Source of the DNA: Sulfurimonas sp. | Lineage (GTDB): Bacteria > Campylobacterota > Campylobacteria > Campylobacterales > Sulfurimonadaceae | DNA length: 45,523 nt | Assembly (NCBI RefSeq): GCF_026988655.1 | Contig: NZ_JALSKT010000058.1 | Location: forward strand, 1-45,523 | Reading direction: 5' to 3' | Program-made: the position numbers and the translations under genes | Shown here: positions 35,117 through 45,060 of the stretch, one piece after another | Layout: every line of letters begins with the position of its first letter | How positions within the stretch are numbered: the stretch's first letter is position 1 | Notes under the pieces: model-generated | What the model was told of the DNA's origin: nothing | Databases searched by the model: none | What the model saw: the letters and a program-made list of their open reading frames with translations, nothing else

Positions 35117-36775
35117 TTATCTAAGTTTATCTTTGATTAAATCACCTAAAGAGTGTGATTCATTATCATTAATTTCTTCAAGCATTTCTTGATTTTTAAT
35201 ATAATCTAATTTTTTAACAGATAAACGGATACGATCACGACGAGTATCAATGTTTGCAATAGCAGCTTCTATTGTCTGACCTACTTCTAACTCTTCTTTT
35301 ACTAAAGGAGTTAAATCTTCATCACGGATAAGTGCATCTACACCATCTTCTAAAGATACAAATACACCAAAATCTTTAATATCACGAATAGTACCAGTTA
35401 CAACAGAGTTCACTTTATGCGTTGTAGCAAATTTATCTATTGGAGACTCTAGTAATGTTTTACGATTAAGAGAGATTTTTTGATCTTCAGCATTAATTTT
35501 AGCAATTTTTACTTCAATCTCTTCACCAGATTTTAATACTTCTTTCGCTTTTGTATTTTTATCCCATGAAATATCTTGATTATGTAAAAGACCTTCAACA
35601 CCATCAATACGAACAAAAGCACCAAAATCAGTAAGTGAAGTGATTGTACCAGTTACAATGTCACCTTCATTATATTTCTTTAAAAACTCATCAAATGGTT
35701 TTGGAAGAAGTCTTTTTAATGAAACACGAAGCTTATGCGTTTTAGAGTTAATTTCTATAACTTCAACATCAATTTCTTGACCTACTTCTAAGTAATCATT
35801 TGGATTTTTTACATTTTTATTCCAAGTAATTTCTGAAATATGTAAGAAACCTTCAATGTCATTTCCAAGATCAACAAATGCACCATATGCTTCTACATTA
35901 GAAACAGTAACAGTAATTGTATCACCTTCATCTAATTCAGATTCAACTTCAGCCCATGGATCTGGTTGTACTGCTTTGATTGAAAGAGAAAGATGTCTTT
36001 TGTCTTTATCATAAGAGATAGCTTTAACAGTTACCACATCACCTTCATTGTAAAGTTTTGATGGGTTTACAGGACCTTTATAGCTAATCTCATTATAATG
36101 AACAAGACCATCTACACCACCCACATCTACAAACATACCATAACTAGTGATTTTTTTGATTGTACCTTCAACTATAACATCTTCAGCCATAAGTTGATCG
36201 ATGATTTCTTTTTTCTTTTTACGCTCTTCATTAAAAAGTTTACGACGAGAAAGAATGATTGAGTTCTCAACAGGGTCAATCTTTACAACTTGTGCTTTGA
36301 TTTTACGACCAACTACTTCATCAGTATCTTTAAACGCAGCTAATGAACGTGGCATAAAGAAAGAAACTGCATCAGCTTCTACTACATACCCACCACGATT
36401 TTTCTTAGTAATGATACCTTCAACTACTAAATCTTCATAATCGTCTTTATTCGCATCAATAAACTCAATAGTTTTTTCTTGTTCTAAAACTTTTTTGTAA
36501 GAAATCTTAGGACGCTCGTTATAGTATCCCATTTGCATTACTCTAATTTTATCACCAGTAGTAAACTTTAGTTCTCCATTTTCATCACGGATCTCATCAA
36601 GGCTTAGTATACCTTCTAGTTTATCACCAACACCTACTAACGCTCTGTTGTCTTCATCTTGTATCTCTACAATCTCACCCTCAACTATACGGCTTGTCTC
36701 TTGTTTTTTTTCGCTTTCTGCAAACATTTCTGCAAAATTTTCTTCTTCTTCAAATGATTCGTTATCGAACGCCAT
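35117..36775 (-). CDS. rpsA: 30S ribosomal protein S1
   Basis: 552 aa, close to E. coli S1 (557). Six S1 domains are recognisable by the repeated G-x-I/V-x-x-(I/L)-x-x-(Y/F)-G-x-F/M-V motif, for example GTIKKITSYGMFVDVGG, VSNVEAYGAFVDLGN, GTITSLTDFGAFVRIDG and GTIRDIKDFGVFVSLED. It binds mRNA and helps initiation at structured or weak ribosome sites. The N-terminus is very acidic (SFEEEENFAEMFAESEKK). It has its own promoter, with TATAAT 33 bases upstream. Confidence 0.97.
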   Translation of the reverse strand: MAFDNESFEEEENFAEMFAESEKKQETSRIVEGEIVEIQDEDNRALVGVGDKLEGILSLDEIRDENGELKFTTGDKIRVMQMGYYNERPKISYKKVLEQEKTIEFIDANKDDYEDLVVEGIITKKNRGGYVVEADAVSFFMPRSLAAFKDTDEVVGRKIKAQVVKIDPVENSIILSRRKLFNEERKKKKEIIDQLMAEDVIVEGTIKKITSYGMFVDVGGVDGLVHYNEISYKGPVNPSKLYNEGDVVTVKAISYDKDKRHLSLSIKAVQPDPWAEVESELDEGDTITVTVSNVEAYGAFVDLGNDIEGFLHISEITWNKNVKNPNDYLEVGQEIDVEVIEINSKTHKLRVSLKRLLPKPFDEFLKKYNEGDIVTGTITSLTDFGAFVRIDGVEGLLHNQDISWDKNTKAKEVLKSGEEIEVKIAKINAEDQKISLNRKTLLESPIDKFATTHKVNSVVTGTIRDIKDFGVFVSLEDGVDALIRDEDLTPLVKEELEVGQTIEAAIANIDTRRDRIRLSVKKLDYIKNQEMLEEINDNESHSLGDLIKDKLR

Positions 36776-36807
36776 TGCCTATCCTCTGTTACATAAAAAT
36801 TGTCGTG

Positions 36808-36813
36808 ATTATA
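36808..36813 (-). promoter_or_regulatory. -10 box of the rpsA operon
   Basis: TATAAT on the minus strand, 33 bases before the rpsA ATG. A second TATAAT lies at 36825-36830 and could be an alternative start. Both fall in the 113-base gap after ispH. Confidence 0.6.
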
Positions 36814-36888
36814 TCTAAATAATGATTATATGAGTATTAAATTCTAAGATAAAGGATAGGGAAAAAAGAAACTTATATGAAAGTGCCT

Positions 36889-37719
36889 CTAAACATCAGT
36901 TTCTTTGACTGTTTTTATTACATTTTGTATAATCCAGTCAGGAGTTGAAGCACCGGCTGTAACACCACAATATTGTTTGTTTTCAAACCACGAAAAATCT
37001 AGTTCATTTTCATCCTCAATATGATAACTATCAGAGCAATTCTCTTTAGCAATGCTAAAAAGCTGTTTTGTATTTGATGAATTTTTACCACCTATTACAA
37101 GCATGATATCAGCTTTTTTAGAAAGTTTTCTAACTGCCTCTTGGTTTTCAAATGTCGCATTACAAATAGTGTTAAATACACAAACTTCTTTATAACGAGG
37201 AATAAGATAATTTGCAATCTCCATATAATCCTCTACCTTACGAGTAGTTTGTGCTATAAGGGCAATACGTTCGTGCAGTTTTAAATCTTTCAAATCTTCT
37301 ACTGATGTGACTACCTCGGCCCCATGTGTTGCATATGATTTGACACCTTTAATTTCAGGATGTTTTTCATCTCCAAAAATGACGACACTATACCCTTTTT
37401 CACTCATCTCCTGAGCAATTTCTTGTGGCTTTGTTACAAAAGGACAGGTTGCATCAACTACTTTCACCCCACTTTTGTGAAGATTTTCAAGTTCATCTTT
37501 GACTATACCATGCGTACGGACTATTGCTTTATCACCGGTTTTAAATGCTTTAAAGTCCTCTTCTAAGGCAACATTAAAATCTTTATCAAGTCTTGCTATC
37601 TCTTTAGAATTATGAATGAGTGGTCCATATGTTGCTGAATCTTTATTTTCCTCTGCAATTTTAATTGCACGTTTAACACCAAAACAAAATCCGTAATTTT
37701 CTGCAAGTTCTATATGCAT
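36889..37719 (-). CDS. ispH: 4-hydroxy-3-methylbut-2-enyl diphosphate reductase
   Basis: 276 aa, usual for Campylobacterota. The three [4Fe-4S] cysteines are C12 (YGFCFGVKRAI), C92 (VDATCPFV) and C186 (FNTICNAT). H36 (LIHNSKE), H120 and E122 (KHPEIKG) fit the substrate pocket. It catalyses the last step of the non-mevalonate isoprenoid pathway, giving IPP and DMAPP. It starts 25 bases after aroA and ends the pheS-pheT-aroA-ispH operon. In Campylobacterota ispH commonly lies next to aroA and rpsA (recollection, not checked). Confidence 0.97.
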   Translation of the reverse strand: MHIELAENYGFCFGVKRAIKIAEENKDSATYGPLIHNSKEIARLDKDFNVALEEDFKAFKTGDKAIVRTHGIVKDELENLHKSGVKVVDATCPFVTKPQEIAQEMSEKGYSVVIFGDEKHPEIKGVKSYATHGAEVVTSVEDLKDLKLHERIALIAQTTRKVEDYMEIANYLIPRYKEVCVFNTICNATFENQEAVRKLSKKADIMLVIGGKNSSNTKQLFSIAKENCSDSYHIEDENELDFSWFENKQYCGVTAGASTPDWIIQNVIKTVKETDV

Positions 37720-37744
37720 TTATCTTTCCTTTTACACTTAATAC

Positions 37745-39025
37745 TTAAGCAAACTTTATAGTTGTAATTTTTTCTAGCAATTCAAAAAAGTTTGGAAAAG
37801 AGGTATTTATACATTCTAAATCATTCACTTCCATTCCACATCGTAAACCTGCAATGATAAAACTCATGGCAATTCTATGATCACCATCACTATCTACTTT
37901 AGCCTTTTGGAGTTCCCCACCTGTGATTTTATACCCATCAGGGTACTCCTGCACTAGAATTTCACAAGCCTGTAAACCTCTCACAACAGTTCCTATTCTA
38001 TCACTCTCTTTTACCCTTAATTCTTCAGCATTTTTCACAAGACTTTCACCCTCAGCACAAGCCATAGCTATAGAGAGTGCTGGAAGTTCATCAATAAGCC
38101 AAGAGATATTATCTTCAATAACAATGCCATGCAGTGGCGAATATTTAATATGTATATTTCCAACAGGTTCATATTTTTCATCTGTCAATTCATATTTTAT
38201 ATTTGCCCCCATTCTTTCTAAGGCTTTAAAAGCTTCAATTCTAGTCGGATTAAGGGTTACACCCTCAAGCACAATATCAGAACCTGGAGTTATAGCTGCT
38301 CCAACTGCAAAGAAAAAAGCAGAAGATGGATCAGCTGGTACTCTTATTTTTAGGGGAGTCAAAAGTTTTTTTAGTGGATGAATTGTCGTCTTTAAGCCAT
38401 CAACTTCAATATTTGCACCCATGCCTTTTAGCATTCTCTCTGTATGGTCGCGTGAGAGTTCTGGCTCTTTATAAGTACAAACCCCATCAGCTCGTAATGC
38501 GGCTAAAATCATTGCAGATTTCACTTGAGCAGAAGCAATTTTACTTTCATAATCATATGCTTTTAGAGAAGCTCCTCTAATACTTAACGGAGCCAAATCA
38601 CCCTGTTCTCTTCCATCTACCTTAGCCCCAATGCTTATTAAAGGTGCCGTTACTCTTTTCATTGGACGACGACGAAGATATTTATCACCAGTAAGCACGA
38701 AATGCCCATCTGCAGAACTTAACAGCCCACAAAACAGGCGCATTCCCGTTCCGGAGTTTCCGCAATCAAGTATCTCAAAACTCTCTTTTATTCCATTTGA
38801 TGAGATTTTGATACACTTTCCATCATCTTCAATTTTTGCACCTAAATTTTTTACAATTTCTAAAGAATTCAGTGTATCCTCTGCGCGTAGAAAATTTTCT
38901 ATCTCACTTACACCATCAGCAAGCATAGCAAACATTACACTTCGGTGAGAGATAGACTTGTCTGGCGCAATAGCATCAATTTTTAATGAAAAAGGAGTTG
39001 CTGGAAAAACTTTAACTAAACTCAT
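37745..39025 (-). CDS. aroA: 3-phosphoshikimate 1-carboxyvinyltransferase (EPSP synthase)
   Basis: 426 aa, normal length. PDKSISHR (about 21-28) holds the shikimate-3-phosphate lysine, [14 protein letters not shown] (about 92-105) is the LPNxGTAxRxL-equivalent loop in the form seen in class II enzymes, and [10 protein letters not shown] (about 386-395) is the C-terminal signature. It makes EPSP from shikimate-3-phosphate and PEP. The start overlaps the pheT stop by four bases (ATGA). Confidence 0.97.
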   Translation of the reverse strand: MSLVKVFPATPFSLKIDAIAPDKSISHRSVMFAMLADGVSEIENFLRAEDTLNSLEIVKNLGAKIEDDGKCIKISSNGIKESFEILDCGNSGTGMRLFCGLLSSADGHFVLTGDKYLRRRPMKRVTAPLISIGAKVDGREQGDLAPLSIRGASLKAYDYESKIASAQVKSAMILAALRADGVCTYKEPELSRDHTERMLKGMGANIEVDGLKTTIHPLKKLLTPLKIRVPADPSSAFFFAVGAAITPGSDIVLEGVTLNPTRIEAFKALERMGANIKYELTDEKYEPVGNIHIKYSPLHGIVIEDNISWLIDELPALSIAMACAEGESLVKNAEELRVKESDRIGTVVRGLQACEILVQEYPDGYKITGGELQKAKVDSDGDHRIAMSFIIAGLRCGMEVNDLECINTSFPNFFELLEKITTIKFA

Positions 39026-41358
39026 CTCAATCCAATACCAAGCTCTTTTTGTAAAGCTGCCAGTATACTATCCATTGCTGTTGTTATATCTTCCTCTTCT
39101 AGTGTTTTTTCATCTGATTGAAGCACAAAACGGATAGAAAGACTTGTATTGTCATCTAAAGATTCATCACTATACTGATCAACAGGATAAAAACGTATCA
39201 GTTCTTTTACTGCGTTTGATTGGATGACTTTCTTAATAGTTTCATAACTTATTGCATTTGGAGTGATTATACTCAAATCTCTAAATGAAGCTTGATATTT
39301 TGAACTTTTTTTCGCTGTTTTAAGAGCATAAGCAATCTTAGAAAAATCAAGTTCACACATATATGTAACATCTAAGCCATAAGCTTTTTCTACCTCAGGA
39401 TGCACTCTAAAGAGTTCACCTAAAACTTCACCATCATGTAAAACTTGTGCAGATTGATACAAGTGAGCAAGTTTATGTTTTGTTGTGTATTGAGTCAATT
39501 CTAAATCACCAACTACATCCGATATTTTTTGTGTAAAATATCCAAAATCAATTTTTGCAGGTTTTCCAGCATTTGAAAGGTTTTCATTCTCTTTTTCCCC
39601 ACTAAAAATAAATGCCATTTTTAATGACTCTTCTCGTAAAGGCGTAAATACAGAACCTATTTCAAAAAGTTTTACTGAAGAATATCCATTTTTAGTGTTT
39701 TGAGAAGCTGCTTTTAAAAGTCCAGTCAATAGCGTGGGTCTTAAAGTATCTAGTGTTTGCACGATAGGATTTAAAAGTTCTAATTCTTCTTTTGTCGTCT
39801 CAAATCCATAAGCATTTAAAACTTTTTTCTCATCAAAAACAAAATGAACTGACTCAAAGAAACCACTTTGTGCAGCACGATGTCTAAAAATAGAACGTTT
39901 TTTATACTCAAAATAATTATCTTCTAATTGATTCTTTTCCTGCAAAGTATATGCTTTAGATGGAATATTATCAATACCAACCATACGAACGATCTCTTCT
40001 ACAATATCCTGTTTATTTACAATATCATGACGAAACTGAGGTACATTAATTACAAATCCATCTGTAGAAGATTTTGAAGTATCAAATCCAAGATTTTTAA
40101 GAATTTTACTCACAACAGTTTTATCAATGCTCGCACCAATAATTTCATCAATCTCTTGTTTTTTTACAGTGACAATTTTTTCTCTAAATTGTGTCGAAAA
40201 TTCCACAATTCCACTAAAAGTTGTAGAAGATGAAGAAGATTCAATCAAATCTACACAATAAGATAACCCTCCCTCTAATTCTGGTTCACTTCCACGTGAT
40301 GTTCTATAAAACAAAGAGTCCGCATCTATTTTATGCTCTGCCATCTTTTTTGAGATAATCTCTGGAGGGATATAGCTTGCTTCTAAGAAAAGTTTTCCCT
40401 CTTGTTTTTTCATTTTTGATGTACTAACTTGACTAACACCAATAGTTGAAGCCATCTCTTTGTCTTGTGCTTCTACACAAGCAAATTGATTTTTATCTTC
40501 ATCAAGAATGACTTTTGCTATTTTATTTTCTTCTTTACAGAAAAATTCGCAATCATAAGCCCGTAAAATTACACCTGTTGCATGTGTGACGTATGATAAT
40601 AAGCTCTTAATATCAGTCTCACGTTTTTCCTCAATCTGAGCAAGTCTAAGTCTAATAACAAGAGGTAAAGTTAACTCTTTTAAATCTACTGCTTTATATC
40701 TAAGATTGACATCCAAATCTTTTTCATGTGATAAAGAAAGAATACGACCAATACCTCTTTTTTCATCATTATCAGTAATTGTGTACTCTTTTATAGGTCT
40801 ATCAAACGCAGCACTAAGATCTCTTGCTATCCCTCGAATACTTAAACAGTCACCTCTGTTGGCAGTCAATTCAATTTCAATTAAGTCATCATTAAAAATA
40901 GGGTTTGTACTAACTTCTTCTCCAATGCTGTATGCTCCCATACTTGCATCAAGTTCCATAATACCTTTACCTAAATCAGGAAGACCAATCTCTCCAGCAG
41001 AACAGATCATACCATCAGAATCAATACCACGAAGTTTTACAGGTTTTATTGCAAGGCCAGAAGGCATAACTGCACCTACTGTAGCAACAACAACATCAAG
41101 TCCTGCTCTCACATTTGCAGCACCACAAACTATCTGACGGATACTACTACCAATATCTACTTTACATACATTAAGCTTGTCTGCATCAGGGTGTTTTTCA
41201 CACTCTAGTACTTTTCCAAAGAGAATTTTTTGTGGAACTCTATATTCATGAATTCTATCCACTTCCAGACCAATAGCGTTAAAAGTTTTTGCCAATTCAT
41301 CTGTAGAAATACCACCAAGATCTATCCACTCATTTAACCAAGATTTAGTAACTATCAT
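39022..41358 (-). CDS. pheT: Phenylalanyl-tRNA synthetase beta subunit
   Basis: 778 aa. Domain order is standard: N-terminal EMAP/tRNA-binding domain (about 40-150, [20 protein letters not shown]), B3/B4 editing domain (about 210-380), B5 (about 395-465, [19 protein letters not shown]), catalytic-like core and C-terminal ferredoxin-like anticodon-binding domain (about 685-778, FRDLSIITP). It pairs with PheS as an alpha2-beta2 enzyme. Its ATG overlaps the pheS stop by four bases, giving tight coupling. Confidence 0.97.
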   Translation of the reverse strand: MIVTKSWLNEWIDLGGISTDELAKTFNAIGLEVDRIHEYRVPQKILFGKVLECEKHPDADKLNVCKVDIGSSIRQIVCGAANVRAGLDVVVATVGAVMPSGLAIKPVKLRGIDSDGMICSAGEIGLPDLGKGIMELDASMGAYSIGEEVSTNPIFNDDLIEIELTANRGDCLSIRGIARDLSAAFDRPIKEYTITDNDEKRGIGRILSLSHEKDLDVNLRYKAVDLKELTLPLVIRLRLAQIEEKRETDIKSLLSYVTHATGVILRAYDCEFFCKEENKIAKVILDEDKNQFACVEAQDKEMASTIGVSQVSTSKMKKQEGKLFLEASYIPPEIISKKMAEHKIDADSLFYRTSRGSEPELEGGLSYCVDLIESSSSSTTFSGIVEFSTQFREKIVTVKKQEIDEIIGASIDKTVVSKILKNLGFDTSKSSTDGFVINVPQFRHDIVNKQDIVEEIVRMVGIDNIPSKAYTLQEKNQLEDNYFEYKKRSIFRHRAAQSGFFESVHFVFDEKKVLNAYGFETTKEELELLNPIVQTLDTLRPTLLTGLLKAASQNTKNGYSSVKLFEIGSVFTPLREESLKMAFIFSGEKENENLSNAGKPAKIDFGYFTQKISDVVGDLELTQYTTKHKLAHLYQSAQVLHDGEVLGELFRVHPEVEKAYGLDVTYMCELDFSKIAYALKTAKKSSKYQASFRDLSIITPNAISYETIKKVIQSNAVKELIRFYPVDQYSDESLDDNTSLSIRFVLQSDEKTLEEEDITTAMDSILAALQKELGIGLR

Positions 41359-42359
41359 TGAAATTGCTCCAGTAACTTAATATCTCCCTCAAAAAGTGAA
41401 CGAAGATCTCCTATTTGATGAATGAGCATTGCAAATCGCTCTACTCCAAGACCAAATGCATAACCACTAACATTTTTATACTCTACAGCTTTAAAAACAT
41501 TTTGATCTACGATCCCACAACCTAGAACTTCTAGCCAACCTGTATGAGAGCAAACACGACAACCCTCACCTTTACAAAATACGCATGAGATATCTACTTC
41601 TGCAGAAGGCTCAGTAAAAGGAAAGAATGAAGGACGAAAACGTACCGCTACATCACCAAACATATATTTTAAAAAGTCTTCAAGAATAAACTTCAGGTTT
41701 GCAAATGAAACTTTTCCCTCTTCATCAACTAACAAACCTTCAATCTGATGAAACATCGGAGTATGTGTCAAGTCATAGTCGCGACGAAACACAGCACCCG
41801 GTGCAATCATTCGAATAGGTGGTTTACTCTCAAGCATTGTTCGAATTTGAACAGGTGAAGTATGTGTACGCAACAACATCTCATCTTTAAAATAAAAAGT
41901 ATCTTGCATATCACGAGCAGGATGGTATTTAGGAAGATTGAGTGCTTCAAAGTTATGAAAATCATCTTCAACTATTTGACCTGTTTTAACAGCAAAATTC
42001 ATGGAAGAAAAATATTCTACGATTCTATCCATCGTCTCCATCACAGGATGGAGTGCACCTGCAGATGACTTTGTACTAAACATAGAAACATCGATTGCTT
42101 CTGCTTTCATTGCTTCTTGCAACTCTTGTGTTTGTAATGCAATTTTTTTTGCAGTAAACTCGTTCATCAGTGCAGTTTTATGATTATTTAAATCTTTTGC
42201 AATTTGAGCTTTTTGTTCGTTTGGAGCTGTTTTCATTTTTGCAAATTCGGCAGCTAATATGCCTTTTTTACCAAAAACGGCGATGCGAATCTCTTCTAAT
42301 GCATCAACACTTTGTGCTTCATTTATTTTATTGTACCACTCTTTCAATAGAGTCTCCAT
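41355..42359 (-). CDS. pheS: Phenylalanyl-tRNA synthetase alpha subunit
   Basis: 334 aa. N-terminal coiled coil (about 1-90), then the class II catalytic core with [32 protein letters not shown] (motif 2 region) and [14 protein letters not shown] (motif 3). The cysteine cluster [12 protein letters not shown] followed by GWLEVLGCG is the normal bacterial PheS zinc-like insertion. It heads the pheS-pheT-aroA-ispH operon, with a TATAAT just upstream. Confidence 0.97.
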   Translation of the reverse strand: METLLKEWYNKINEAQSVDALEEIRIAVFGKKGILAAEFAKMKTAPNEQKAQIAKDLNNHKTALMNEFTAKKIALQTQELQEAMKAEAIDVSMFSTKSSAGALHPVMETMDRIVEYFSSMNFAVKTGQIVEDDFHNFEALNLPKYHPARDMQDTFYFKDEMLLRTHTSPVQIRTMLESKPPIRMIAPGAVFRRDYDLTHTPMFHQIEGLLVDEEGKVSFANLKFILEDFLKYMFGDVAVRFRPSFFPFTEPSAEVDISCVFCKGEGCRVCSHTGWLEVLGCGIVDQNVFKAVEYKNVSGYAFGLGVERFAMLIHQIGDLRSLFEGDIKLLEQFQ

Positions 42360-42379
42360 AGTTCTTAAATTTTAAAAAG

Positions 42380-42385
42380 ATTATA
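42380..42385 (-). promoter_or_regulatory. -10 box of the pheS operon
   Basis: TATAAT on the minus strand, 21 bases before the pheS ATG, with TTTTGAC directly upstream. It lies in the 98-base divergent spacer with the HIT gene. Confidence 0.55.
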
Positions 42386-42429
42386 GTCAAAATTAATTTA
42401 TAAATAGCTTCATTTGTCAAATTATATGT

Positions 42430-42435
42430 TACAAT
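42430..42435 (+). promoter_or_regulatory. -10 box of the HIT gene
   Basis: TACAAT 23 bases before the ATG. An AAGGA ribosome site precedes the start. Confidence 0.5.
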
Positions 42436-42457
42436 AACCCAAAAACAAGGAAATACA

Positions 42458-42814
42458 ATGTGTCTGTTTTGTAAAATCGTAAATAAAGAAATCCCTTCAA
42501 ATATAATATTAGAAAATGACAATTTTTTAGCATTTCATGATATTAATCCTAAAGCACCCATACATATTTTAGCTATTCCAAAAATACATGTAGATAGTTT
42601 TAATGAAGTAACACCCCAAACAATGGCAGGCATGACTGCATTTATTCAAGATATAGCTAAAGAAGTTAAAATCGAAAAAAGTGGTTATCGAGTTATTACA
42701 AATATTGGAAGTGATGGAGGGCAGGAAGTAAAACATCTTCACTTCCATGTCTTAGGTGGAGCAAAGCTAAAATGGGGTCATTTTACAGATGCAGACCCAA
42801 AAGACTTTTTATAA
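42458..42814 (+). CDS. HIT-family nucleotide hydrolase (HinT-like)
   Basis: 118 aa. H93-L-H95-F-H97 is the histidine triad, with H95 as the nucleophile by family analogy. C2 and C5 (MCLFCKI) with FHDINPKAPIHILAIPK form the N-terminal HinT signature, where the Cys pair can bind zinc. It hydrolyses purine nucleoside phosphoramidates or lysyl-/aminoacyl-adenylates in related enzymes, which would suit a neighbour of pheS, but the link is only positional. Confidence 0.95.
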   Translation: MCLFCKIVNKEIPSNIILENDNFLAFHDINPKAPIHILAIPKIHVDSFNEVTPQTMAGMTAFIQDIAKEVKIEKSGYRVITNIGSDGGQEVKHLHFHVLGGAKLKWGHFTDADPKDFL

Positions 42815-42815
42815 A

Positions 42816-42838
42816 AGCTAGAGAAAATTTCTCTAGCT
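42816..42838. terminator. Hairpin terminator shared by the HIT and OsmC genes
   Basis: An 11-bp perfect stem AGCTAGAGAAA / TTTCTCTAGCT lies around one central A. On the minus strand it runs into TTTTAT. It includes the OsmC stop codon (42833-42835), so the hairpin overlaps the gene end. Confidence 0.65.
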
Positions 42839-43297
42839 GCAACAAGCGTCTATCTCACCTAAATCTATCTTACTGCCAGTACCGCTGATAATTTTCTCAT
42901 TCTCACGAACCAATGTACCATTATGTGTAATAGAGTAAGATATCTCTGTTGTATCACGCACAGTATTAATAGTTGAACAGTATGTTTCGACAGAAGCCAT
43001 GACCCATCTTGCAGCGGTAGTATCATCAGCATCAGAGTTAAAATTATATGTCAAATGCAACTTCACAAATTTTCTAGGATGATCTTCAGCTCTTACAACA
43101 TCACCATCAACAACTAAATCAGTAACAGTTTTTCCTTGATTTTTAGGAATCATAATCAGATCTGTCGCACTACAAGTAATGATACCAGCCAAAAAATACT
43201 CCACTGGTGAAATTACCGGACAATCAATAATAAAACTACTTTTAGCAGTCTTTGCTTCAAACTTCATTCCCTCTTTATGTATTACTTTTACATTCAT
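42833..43297 (-). CDS. OsmC-family peroxiredoxin-like protein
   Basis: 154 aa. C42 (GIITCSATDLI) and C107 (VETYCSTI) match the paired peroxidatic and resolving cysteines of OsmC/Ohr proteins. PVISPVEYFLAGI is the family's S/P-P-x-E-x-L-L region. A C-terminal CC pair (152-153) is an extra feature. It probably reduces organic hydroperoxides, although some OsmC-like proteins have other roles. It starts one base after the argH stop and is cotranscribed. Confidence 0.9.
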   Translation of the reverse strand: MNVKVIHKEGMKFEAKTAKSSFIIDCPVISPVEYFLAGIITCSATDLIMIPKNQGKTVTDLVVDGDVVRAEDHPRKFVKLHLTYNFNSDADDTTAARWVMASVETYCSTINTVRDTTEISYSITHNGTLVRENEKIISGTGSKIDLGEIDACCS

Positions 43298-43298
43298 T

Positions 43299-44681
43299 TT
43301 ATTTTCCCTCTAAATATTTTTTAAAAAATTCTAATTGCTCTTTTGTACGGATAGAAGCTGTTCCACCTTGTGATTTTCTTGCATTCATAGAATTTTCAAG
43401 CACCAAAAAGTCTAAAACATCCTGAGAAATTCTAGCATCAATCTCTTGCAGGTGAGACAAATCTATATCACTTAAATCTATCCCTAGTTCTTCACTTTTT
43501 GCAACAGCTTTACCAGTAATGAAATGTGCTTCTCTAAAAGGAATATCACACTTTTCAACTAAATAATCAGCTAAATCCGTCGCACTTAAATGTCCTATCT
43601 TGCAAGCACTGTTCATATTTTTTGTTTTCACTTGCATTGTTTTGATTGCTTCTTTTAAAATCTCGAGTGAAAGCTCAGCTGTTTCTACAGCATCGAAGAC
43701 ACCTTCTTTATCTTCTTGTGTATCTTTATTATATGCTAAAGGAAGCCCTTTCATAACTGTTAAGAGTCCTATGAGAGAACCATAAACACGTCCTGTCTTA
43801 CCACGTAAAAGCTCTGGTACATCAGGATTTTTCTTTTGTGGCATAATTGAACTTCCTGTTGAGTATTCATCACTTAACTCTACAAAACCAAATTCATATG
43901 ATGACCACAGTACCAATTCTTCACTCAAACGGGAGATATGCATCATCATCGTTGAAATATTAAATAAAATCTCAAGTGCAAAATCTCTATCACTTACTGT
44001 ATCAAGACAGTTTACACTTACACTCTCAAAACCTAACAGTTTGGCAGAGTATTCTCTGTCAATATTATGAGGTGTTCCAGCAAGTGCAGCACAACCTAAA
44101 GGTGAAATATTATTACGTTCATATGAACTTTCAAACCTTTGGATATCACGTTTAAACATTGAAAGATACGCACCTAAATGAAACCCGAAATTTATCGGCT
44201 GAGCATGTTGTAGATGTGTCATCCCTGGTAATAATGTTTCAGTATGCTTATCGGCAACTACAACAATTTCTTTCATTAATTTTTTAATCAGTTCAACAAT
44301 TTCAAGGTTTTTACGTAAGGTATAACAACGAAAATCTACTGCTACCTGATCATTTCTACTTCTTGCAGTATGAAGTTTTTTCCCAGCATCACCTATGATA
44401 TCGGTTAATCTTTTCTCAATTGCCATATGCAAATCTTCATCTGATATTTTCCATTCAAATGCACCTGATTCAATTTCACTTTTGACTTGCATCAATCCTT
44501 CTTCGATGAGTTTAAATTCATCTTCTGTAAGAATTTGTTGTTTTGTTAACATTTTTGCATGCGCAAGAGAACCTTCAATATCTTCACGATAAAGTTTTCT
44601 ATCATACATAATTGAAGCGTTAAATTGGTCTAAGAGATTTGAAGCAGATGCCGAGAAACGGCCTGACCACATTTTTTCCAT
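43299..44681 (-). CDS. argH: Argininosuccinate lyase
   Basis: 460 aa, normal. [16 protein letters not shown] (about 276-291) is the fumarase/aspartase superfamily signature containing the catalytic Ser. [14 protein letters not shown] (about 102-115) and [13 protein letters not shown] (catalytic His region) are also present. It splits argininosuccinate into arginine and fumarate. Its promoter region is directly abutted by the MITE-like element, whose left end lies 25 bases before the ATG. Confidence 0.97.
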   Translation of the reverse strand: MEKMWSGRFSASASNLLDQFNASIMYDRKLYREDIEGSLAHAKMLTKQQILTEDEFKLIEEGLMQVKSEIESGAFEWKISDEDLHMAIEKRLTDIIGDAGKKLHTARSRNDQVAVDFRCYTLRKNLEIVELIKKLMKEIVVVADKHTETLLPGMTHLQHAQPINFGFHLGAYLSMFKRDIQRFESSYERNNISPLGCAALAGTPHNIDREYSAKLLGFESVSVNCLDTVSDRDFALEILFNISTMMMHISRLSEELVLWSSYEFGFVELSDEYSTGSSIMPQKKNPDVPELLRGKTGRVYGSLIGLLTVMKGLPLAYNKDTQEDKEGVFDAVETAELSLEILKEAIKTMQVKTKNMNSACKIGHLSATDLADYLVEKCDIPFREAHFITGKAVAKSEELGIDLSDIDLSHLQEIDARISQDVLDFLVLENSMNARKSQGGTASIRTKEQLEFFKKYLEGK

Positions 44682-44705
44682 TATAGTTCCTTAAATTGTA
44701 TATAT

Positions 44706-44975
44706 TAGACTTCTTGCATAACCTAGATAGAGCTCAGCATTTTAGAGAGAGTTTTAATCAAGGCAGATGTTCTTCAGTGTAGCCGTAGCTACAGTGAAGG
44801 TTATCTAACGTAGAGTAAAGCTCTCTCTATAATGCCCAAAGGGAGAAGTAAAAAGCAGCAATCTAGCACAAAAAAATATTTTATCCTTAGCTATGGCTAG
44901 GCATAAAAATTTATTTTGCACTATCTCACTACTTTTTACTTTTCTGAGATATATCTAGGTTATGCAAGAAGTCTA
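44706..44975. mobile_element. MITE-like element with 24-bp perfect terminal inverted repeats
   Basis: The left end (44706-44729) and right end (44952-44975) are exact inverted copies beginning TAGACTTCTTGCATAACCTA. If the ends are taken as AGACTT (44707-44974, 268 bp), a 3-bp ATT duplication flanks it (44704-44706 and 44975-44977); a TA duplication with GACTT ends is also consistent. No ORF is inside. The interior folds into two long imperfect hairpins: arm 1 at 44737-44835 with a tip at 44772-44799, and arm 2 at 44844-44944 with a tip at 44879-44908. The whole makes a three-way junction. It fills the only gene-free stretch over 300 bases in the window (44682-45060). Its parent is probably an IS5- or IS630-like transposase elsewhere (inference). 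Confidence 0.8.
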
Positions 44976-45029
44976 TTATTAAAAAGTTTGATATTTTATC
45001 TAAAAAGGAGGATTTTACAAAATGAAGTA

Positions 45030-45055
45030 AACAATAGAGCCAAAGCTCTACTGTT
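45030..45055 (-). terminator. Terminator of the cytochrome gene
   Basis: An 11-bp stem with one mismatch (AACAATAGAGC / GCTCTACTGTT, CAAA loop), five bases past the stop. On the minus strand it is followed by a T-rich run (TTTACTTCATTTTG). Confidence 0.6.
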
Positions 45056-45060
45056 AAAGA

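Larger units (their letters stand above)
1971..40811. repeat. Dispersed word RCTGCGTTTR, 32 core copies
   Basis: The core CTGCGTTT starts on the plus strand at 4302, 4733, 6148, 6750, 15116, 15446, 15791, 15857, 16367, 16865, 18713, 19298, 21008, 22345, 23476, 24021, 32329 and 39210. Its complement AAACGCAG starts at 1971, 5821, 12197, 13957, 14399, 15189, 15402, 16396, 17769, 19222, 29865, 34984, 36332 and 40804. In 31 of 32 the preceding base (word orientation) is A or G, and in 30 the following base is too. All lie inside coding regions and encode different peptides (N-A, L-R-L, A-F, Q-T-Q) depending on frame. Confidence 0.85.

Noticed and set aside
37923-38381. Plus-strand open frame of 152 codons within aroA, and similar ones in pheT (40706-41137) and glnS.
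   Set aside because: These are mirror frames of conserved housekeeping genes; no protein family is recognisable in them.
1971-40811. Chi-type or KOPS-type polar motif as the explanation for RCTGCGTTTR.
   Set aside because: The orientation split is 18 to 14, with no strand preference across the window. A replichore-scale check could still reopen this.
45005-45030. A perfect AAGGAGG ribosome site followed by ATG AAG TAA on the plus strand.
   Set aside because: It is a two-codon frame next to the cytochrome terminator with no promoter seen. Chance, or a remnant cut off by the nearby element, is more likely than a real minimal ORF.
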